A DNA stretch of 64,000 bases from Anaspis maculata (taxonomy: Eukaryota; Arthropoda; Insecta; Coleoptera; Scraptiidae): contig OX421967.1 of NCBI GenBank assembly GCA_949128115.1, positions 9,042,070-9,106,069 on the forward strand, given 5' to 3'. Positions 58,201-64,000 of the stretch are shown piece after piece. Each line of letters begins with the position of its first letter. Within the stretch, counting starts at the first letter, position 1. The position numbers and the translations under genes are program-made. Under the pieces are notes generated by a model. The model had not been told where the DNA came from. It saw only the letters and a program-made list of their open reading frames with translations, and made no database searches.

Positions 58201-59094
58201 CATTACATATTCAATTAATATTACAGGTGAAAATTCTGATGCAAAAAAAAACTCAAATTCCAACGACAGACAAACAAACCCGCCACAAGCCTTCGAAAAT
58301 GCGCTGAGAATGTACAAAAATTGTGAAAATGTGTTTGTGAGTCGTGTGAAGTTAGCAGCAGTGGCAGTGCTCCGAAGCTCTTACCATCAATTGTCGGGCA
58401 GTTTACTCAACCAAAAGTTACCTACCCAACAAATTAGGTTTTTTTTCCGATTCAACAACTACGTTCTCCAAAAACCAATATGGCCTTATGTACCAAACCT
58501 CGACCAAACAGTAGTTGGCACTTTCGAAGCCCGCATTTTCACAACTTTTCAGCATAATACCAGTTGTATAGGTGCAAAGTGCCAAAATGCTGATTCATGC
58601 ATGCACGCACGCATGGGGTATACCTGTAGGATGTGCCTCCGGCTGCCTCCCACAAAAAAATGTGCTATCTAGGTGTGCTGTGCTATTAAAACTAAATTTA
58701 CTACCTGTTGAGCACTAATTTTTAATAATGATTTCGAACACTGCTTAGTTCGGGCAACTGATACACCGCATGCGGAAGACAATAAAGTGGCTGTGATTGT
58801 GTGTGTTTCTGTACGATTTCCGCAATTTCCTCAATTTCGTTTTTGTTTTGAATTGCACGATGCGATTAATTACCGAAGTCCCTGGCGCTTGTCTTGAGCA
58901 ATTTGGAATTTTTTAAAATCGTTTCTTCGAATTGCTCATAAATATAAGGTAACTTTTCTTCTTGTCTCAGTCTGAACTAGACTCAACTGAGCTGAGCTGA
59001 TAACTGAAATATGACTCGAATTCAAATTGAGTAAAATATTTCGTACTTGGATCAAACGTTGATCAAATATAAACCATGTAAATATAATCGGTCG
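58201..59094. other. Spacer downstream of the dehydrogenase gene
   Basis: A 120-codon plus frame (58310-58672) has no recognised domain. The poly(A) site of the minus-strand gene should lie near 59090. Confidence 0.45.
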
Positions 59095-59110
59095 GAAATT
59101 CGTTTACAAT

Positions 59111-59116
59111 TTTATT
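59111..59116 (-). terminator. AATAAA polyadenylation signal of the SDR gene
   Basis: The minus strand reads AATAAA 14-19 bases after the TAG stop at 59132-59130. This is a very short 3' UTR, but a normal signal. Confidence 0.75.
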
Positions 59117-59129
59117 GAAAAAATCGAAT

Positions 59130-59271
59130 CTACAATACATTGATCTTGGCGGACTCGTCCCTGTCAACCAAAGGAAATTCATAGGGAGCTTGGCCACCTT
59201 CGATGACCCATGCTGTTCCAGATTTCGCCTTCTGGATGACCTTGATCACACCATCTGCCACATGCCCGGCA
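59130..59271 (-). CDS. Short-chain dehydrogenase, last coding exon
   Basis: Minus strand. A TTTTTGTTTTCCAAAG acceptor precedes 59271. The exon completes the split codon left by the upstream exon (GA + T) and encodes AGHVADGVIKVIQKAKSGT then AWVIEGGQAPYEFPLVDR, ending in TAG. This matches the C-terminal substrate-loop and dimer region of insect 15-hydroxyprostaglandin dehydrogenase-like SDRs, whose usual form is HVA..V...I..GK.G..WV.E...P.YE (family knowledge). The exact phase fit with 60695 and the poly(A) signal behind it support a real, expressed gene. The substrate cannot be told from this part. Confidence 0.85.
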
Positions 59272-59434
59272 CTTTGGAAAACAAAAACAAATTGTTCAAA
59301 TTTGTTTCTTACTAGTCATACTACCTAAGGTGCTATCGTGGCCCCATAAAACGGAACGGCTCATTTCCTCTTTTTAGTTTTGTTTCCACTCAGTGACTTA
59401 CTCAAATTTCAATTTGACATCGCTGTCATTGTGG

Positions 59435-60295
59435 ACAGGGAGCTGGTGCCTCAAAACCTACGTCATAAGGTACATGATTTCAACCCTGTAGGTCTAATGT
59501 GCGTTGATAAGGTTGTAAAAATTGCTCTGTCTTACATGCCAGACCGGGGGCTTTCGGCTGGTATGAACCAGTCAATTTTGGAAAAAATGGCCAAAAATTC
59601 ACGTCATGAGGTAAATGAATGAAACCAACTGGATTTTGTGTGGGAACATCCCCTTGATCGAAAATCTGGTCGTAAGACAAAAATTTTGGAGGCTTTCGGT
59701 CCATAAGACAAGTTTGAAATTTTCAAAAAAGGACCAAAATTTATCAGTTCTTTTACAGGTGTTTTGTTGACTAACCCACCAAGTGTAAAATATATTTGTA
59801 ATAAGGATGAAAAACGGAATCGATTTCCATATTGAAATACAGGGTGTACGATTCGAGACAAAATTTTCGATGTTGCACTCTGTAAGCGATGTACCAATTA
59901 AAATTTTTGTCGACAGATTCGAAACCTGCGTAAAAAATTATGTAAGAATCGTTTTTCGCTCCTGAAATTATGCCAAAGAAGAGGTCTCTAGAAGGAGGTG
60001 AATTTTGGTCTTTTTTGAAAATTTCAAACTTGTCTTATGGACCGAGAGCCCCCGAAAATGTTGTCTTATGACTCAATTCTCGATTAAGAGGATGTTCCCA
60101 TTCAAAAGCCCGTTGGTTCCATTCATGTACCTTATGGCATAAATTTTTGACATTTTTCGAAAATTGACAAGCCTATACCAGCCTGAAGCCCCCGGTCTGA
60201 CATGTAAGACAAAGAAATTTTTAACAACTCTATCAACGCACATTAGACTTACAGGGTTGAAATGACGTAAGTTTCAAGGCACCAGCTCCCTGTCC
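59435..60295. mobile_element. Foldback element in the SDR intron
   Basis: The arms 59435-59742 and 60000-60295 are inverted copies: GGACAGGGAGCTGGTGCCT against its reverse complement near 60278-60295, CATGCCAGACCGGGGGCTT against AAGCCCCCGGTCTGACATG, and CAAGTTTGAAATTTTCAAAA in inverse near 60015. The centre of ~260 bp contains a TACAGGGTGTACGATTCGAG segment. Open frames in the arms on both strands are by-products. In the pre-mRNA this would form a hairpin of nearly 300 bp. Confidence 0.85.
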
Positions 60296-60690
60296 ATTGG
60301 GAGGTGTCCAGAGTTGTTGAAATGCCAACACAGCCTCGAAAAAGATTTGACATTTTAAAATCCGGGGAAGTCTATTGGCTGTTCTGAATCAACTTTTTTC
60401 AATGAAAACGTGAGTAAGACGACCAGCCACCGACGCTGCAACACAGCACGCAAGAGGCCAATCAGCAGTTGTTGCAAATCAATACCGTCCATTTGTCCCA
60501 CCGGAAACTGCTGTGAAAGAAATTGACTTCCCTGCCACCCTGAGGATGCCAATGACTTCCCATCTTTGCTACTGACACTAAAAGCCATGTCGACGCACCG
60601 TGATTTCTCAGATATCTTAATGATGCGATGAAAAGTCGTTCCGATTCAGGGGCTACAATATTACCTGCTCATCACACAAGTCAATCGAAC
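60296..60690. other. Remaining SDR intron sequence, no feature seen
   Basis: A 78-codon minus frame (60355-60588) has no splice sites in register with the exons and no domain. I treat it as intron. Confidence 0.5.
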
Positions 60691-60694
60691 TTAC

Positions 60695-61026
60695 TCTTGT
60701 GTTCGGTTCTTTTTGGCTGGTCTGCTTAGTATCTCCGAGTAAGCCTCTCCCAGAGTTTTCGTACCCAAACCGGCCATGAGAGGTGTATCGGTCACGCCCG
60801 GACAAATTATCACGACCTTGACCCCGGTTCTTTTGTGGTGCACTTCGTCGCCGAAAGCCTTGCTCATGCCGAGAACCGCAAATTTCGTCCCGGTATACAC
60901 CGGGATGAAAGCGTAGGCTGCCGTTCCGGCTATGGAGGAGACGTTGACTATGACGCCTTCGGGACCGCTCCTGTGCTTTTGAAGGTAGTCTTCGAGAGCC
61001 AGCAAAGTGCCGTGGACTACTCCGTT
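60695..61026 (-). CDS. Short-chain dehydrogenase (15-PGDH-like), internal exon
   Basis: Minus strand. The acceptor TATTTCCAG lies just before 61026 and the donor AGA|GTAAGT just after 60695. The 332-bp exon encodes NGVVHGTLLALEDYLQKH, then GVIVNVSSIAGTAAY with the catalytic Ser, then VYTGTKFAVLGMSKAF with the YxxxK motif, and VVIICPGVTDTPLMAG, the strand and PG motif after the active site. These are the hallmarks of classical NAD(P)-dependent SDRs; the wording is closest to insect 15-hydroxyprostaglandin dehydrogenase [NAD+]-like proteins (established family knowledge). The N-terminal TGxxxGxG cofactor site must be in exons to the right of the window. There are no stops or shifts. The exon ends with two bases of a codon completed at 59271. 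Confidence 0.9.
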
Positions 61027-61065
61027 CTGGAAATATTCAAAAGTGAACAGTGGTATAAATAGGGC

Positions 61066-61963
61066 CAGGGCCGGGCCTGAAAATTGCCGCCTCCTCACCC
61101 CTCACTGGCAGTGAAGACCCCCCTCCAAATGCAGAATGAAAACAATCTTTCGAAATCAAACTTTATTATACAAGGTGGAAACTTTAACCTGTCCAAATTC
61201 AGTAATAATTCAATCACAAAAAACATTAAACAAAAACCTCGGACAGGTCGATTTTTGAATTTAAAATTCCGCATTTTTATACCAATTACGTGACCTTGAC
61301 AATGCCAGGGGCGGCGCAAGGGACAGGAGCCCCATTTTTATCACAATGGGGGTTAAAAAAAGCCTATTTCATTTTCGTTTGATTCTCTAACTAACCTAGA
61401 AAAACAATCGAAATCATGAATCAAAATAAAAAAAAGTGGCTTTCAAAAGGTCAGTGTTCCTATCAAACACGTGTCATTTTCTTGAAATCTGAAGCAAGTA
61501 TCACCTGTTGAGCCATCTTGACTTTTAACACATTGATAACGTGACCTATCGACCTTGACAGGCCAATGGCGTGGAAAAGTGATGAAAATGCCACCTTCTT
61601 GATAGGAACCGTTATACCGACTTTTGATCGCCGTCCTTTTTTTGTGAGGCAGGAGCTCAATTGTTTTCATAGGTCAGATAGAGAATCAAACAAAGATGAA
61701 AAAATTTTGACCTCATTATATTTGAAAAAATTGGGCTCCTGTCCCTTGCGCCGCCCCTGGTATTGCCAAGGTCACGTAATTGGTACCAAAAGGTGGCATT
61801 TTAAATTTGAAAATCGACTCGTCCGAGGTCTTTGGTGAAATCTTTTTGGTTACTGAATTACTGTATTTAAACGGGTCAAAGTTTCCATCCTGTATATTGC
61901 CGCCCCTAATGACTTGCCGCCTGCGTGCAGGCACGCACTGCACGCCTGCTAGGCCCGGCCCTG
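61066..61963. mobile_element. hAT-type element in the SDR intron, 8-bp target duplication
   Basis: The inverted ends are CAGGGCCGGGCCT and AGGCCCGGCCCTG, with exact AATAGGGC duplications at 61058-61065 and 61964-61971. Inside is a palindrome (about 61165-61905) whose arms carry ATTACGTGACCTTG and CAGGGGCGGCGCAAGG with their inverses. Both hairpin modules lie in the last ~0.9 kb before the exon at 61026. No transposase frame is present. Confidence 0.93.
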
Positions 61964-62049
61964 AATAGGGCGATTGCATAAAAATGTAGACAAGGTATGG
62001 CGGTTACGTATCAAAGTTATAATTTATCTATCAATAGCGCGCCCACTTC

Positions 62050-63130
62050 AAACCAAGAGTAAGGGCCAAATTCAGAAACGCCACTCAAGCTTCAACTTTT
62101 ACTCACTTCTTACTCGCGACTTTGTATTCTACAAGTAATATTACTCACCTTATCTCACGGCTGCAGCTCAGTTTCTTACAGCTGCGACATAATCTCACAC
62201 AGTTTTGAGTTTTGACTCAGTTACTCAGTTTCTTGCAATTTCAAGTCTGAGTTTTTTACAATTTTGGCTCTGTATTTCGTATTTGATGCACCTAATTTCT
62301 TACCTCAGTACCTCACTTTCGATAAGATTATTGTTCTCACACCTTTTTTCTCACAAGTTGAACTCAATTTCTCGCAATTACAGCCTAGTTCCTTCCTAAT
62401 ATGCCTTGCAAATCAGCTTCAGTTTCTCATAACCTGCGGTTCAATATCTGGCAATCGCCCTTCCTTTCCTCACGAGCTACCCTGGAATACTCGCAACTTC
62501 ACTCATATTTCCCCAAATCGCGACATATCTCTTGCAATTACATAGCTCTCCACCACTATTTATACGACTCAGCTCCTCAACAATTATTTTCATCTAGTTT
62601 TTAGCAAATTTCATTTGGTTGTATACAATGACCAATTTCTTCCAAATTCGACTGATCTCCACGTAATCGCGATATAGTCTCTCACTATTGCACCTCACTC
62701 TATCATAATTTATTGGTGGTGGTAACAACTGTGACCTCGTCTCTCAGAATAGCGCCTTTGTTTCTCATCAGTTGAAATGGATATCTTGCAAGTTTGACTT
62801 GGTTTCTTACTAACGCGACCTTGTTTCTTGCGATTTTAATTCAATTTCTCACAACTGCGGCTGGACTTCTCGCAAGTAATCTCATTGAGGTTTTCCAAAT
62901 GTTGACTGAGTTCCTTGCAAATTTGGCTAAGTTTCTCGCAAAGTTCCTTGCAACTTCTGATGAGTTTCTTGCAATTGCGACCTAATTTCTCACAGTTGCG
63001 ACTGAGTTCTAATGAATGTTAGCTTCTCACGGTTGCAACTTAGTTTCAATATATTTGGATTTCTTGCATTTTTGACAGTGTTTCCTGCATAACAGACTCC
63101 TCGTAACTATAGTTTTTTCAATTGTGAAGT
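62050..63130 (+). repeat. Simple degenerate tandem array, ~30-35-bp unit
   Basis: The unit is approximately CTCAGTTTCTTGCAATTGCGA with variants (TTTCTCACAA, TTCCTTGCAA, CGACTTAGT). It repeats about 30 times with heavy divergence. It lies within the intron or 5' flank of the SDR gene and directly before the LINE frame at 63142. Confidence 0.75.
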
Positions 63131-63141
63131 ACTAGAACTAA

Positions 63142-64000
63142 CTAACTCAAGCCTTCAACGGAGAACTAGAAAAATGGATTCCCATGTTTCGCGAGCCAGT
63201 TTCGACAACAGATTTCAACAAACGAGTAGAAAGCTTTTCTAAATTCCTAGCCGAGGCTATACACACACTTCCTGGACCGAAACACCCAGCGAAACGTTTC
63301 TTTGAGGCTCGAAAGAAAAAGAAGGAACTTACATCACAGAACGCGAAATATAAAGAATGCAGCAATCCAGAGCGGAAGACGAAGGCAGACCGAAGAAAGC
63401 GAAGAGAGAAGTATGACTACGAATTGATTCAGTTCGACTTTTACAACAGAAGACGAAAAGCGGTGCGACGGATTCTGGATGGAGAGAAGAAGGGGTGTAC
63501 CTTGAGTCTGGATGAAATTTACGAGGAGTTTTCGGAAAGGTTTACGAGGTCTAATACCCACGTTCGTCGATCTTACAACAAAAACCTGAAAGACGACGAC
63601 ATAACTGACAAAGATGTCAACTATGACGTTGAAATCACTCAAGAGGAAATCTTATCAACAATAAAATCAATACGAGTGGATACAGCACCTGGCCCTGACA
63701 GAGTGTTAATGCGGGTTCTGAAATATGGGAAGACGGCAGAGGTACTAGCGGATATTGCGACTTATATATCTAGAACTGGATTTGTCCCCGACTGTTTCCA
63801 CTTAGCTAGAACTGTGCTAATAGACAAAGGGGGTGATCCCTCTAAAGTAACTAACTGGCGGCCCATCACTATATGTTCGGTATTACGTAGAATTTTGGAA
63901 AAAATAATCGACAAAAGACTTAGAAATTATATACTGTTCAATCCAAATCAAAGAGGTTTCGTTAGAACACCTGGCACTCACATAAATACCTCAATAATTC
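63142..64000 (+). CDS. R2-like LINE ORF: linker and reverse transcriptase start, runs off the window
   Basis: The frame opens after TAA 63139-63141 and has no stop to the right edge (286 codons). A basic linker (KRFFEARKKKKELTSQNAKY and KTKADRRKRREKYDYELIQF) is followed by RT blocks: DTAPGPDRVLMRVLKYG, FVPDCFHLARTVLIDKGGDP, NWRPITICSVLRRILEKII and NPNQRGFVRTPGTHINTS. The spacing LARTV.I.K..DP....WRPI.I.SV..RIL.KI...RL......Q.GF is that of R2/NeSL-type LINEs, which use a restriction-like endonuclease placed after the RT (family knowledge). No start codon or N-terminal zinc fingers are visible, since the frame begins against the tandem array. The copy is therefore either 5'-truncated or starts at a non-obvious site. 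Confidence 0.85.

Noticed and set aside
59380..59622. 80-codon frame near the SDR gene
   Set aside because: It lies in the arm of the intronic foldback, and related text appears inverted at 60000-60295.
1..64000. tRNA genes, rRNA pieces or telomeric TTAGG arrays
   Set aside because: I looked for B-box-like GGTTCGA text and TTAGG runs and found none in a credible setting.

Overview
The window looks like transposon-rich nuclear DNA from an arthropod, most likely an insect. It is AT-rich with very few long reading frames. It holds one recognisable spliced host gene, several LINE families, a Penelope-like retroelement, hAT-, pogo- and piggyBac-type DNA elements, many foldback (palindromic) elements and several tandem arrays. 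I see no bacterial operon, CRISPR array, rRNA, tRNA or viral gene. The insect order cannot be fixed from the sequence alone.

Layout. At 1-907 (minus) lies an intact, edge-truncated LINE ORF1 with a zinc knuckle. 2.1-3.4 kb is a ~310-bp tandem repeat. 3.5-11 kb is a composite: CAACGT-rich repeats, then a GC-rich ~390-bp higher-order repeat. That repeat is split by a TIR element which carries a second copy of itself, which in turn carries a pogo/Tigger-like MITE. 11-14 kb has no recognised gene. 14.3-19.1 kb holds two arrays with ~165-bp periods, the second with about 22 units and a LINE tail inserted in it. 19.8-22.6 kb is an old irregular array split by a hAT MITE with a perfect 8-bp target duplication. 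23.1-23.7 kb is a hAT deletion derivative with a remnant of the dimerisation domain. 27-32.3 kb is a run of foldback elements. 33.8-37.9 kb is a nearly intact LINE with two ORFs and a target-site duplication, broken by one TAG. 40.2-50.9 kb is a degenerate ~46-bp array opened by a TTAA-flanked MITE, a 0.9-kb foldback, two minus-strand LINE pieces and a plus-strand LINE whose ORF1 is intact. 53.3-58.2 kb is a Penelope-like element with LTR-like repeats that contain a hammerhead-like fold.

The host gene is on the minus strand at about 59.1-61.0 kb. It consists of the last two coding exons of a classical short-chain dehydrogenase (15-hydroxyprostaglandin dehydrogenase-like). Splice sites, phase and an AATAAA signal all agree. 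One intron contains a foldback element; the next upstream intron contains a hAT-like element 39 bp from the splice acceptor, then a simple tandem array. The right edge (63142-64000, plus) is the start of an R2-like reverse transcriptase reading frame that runs out of the window.

Together the region reads as layered insertions. In several places an order of events can be read directly: an empty site for the pogo MITE, an element inserted in its own copy, and MITEs splitting tandem arrays.
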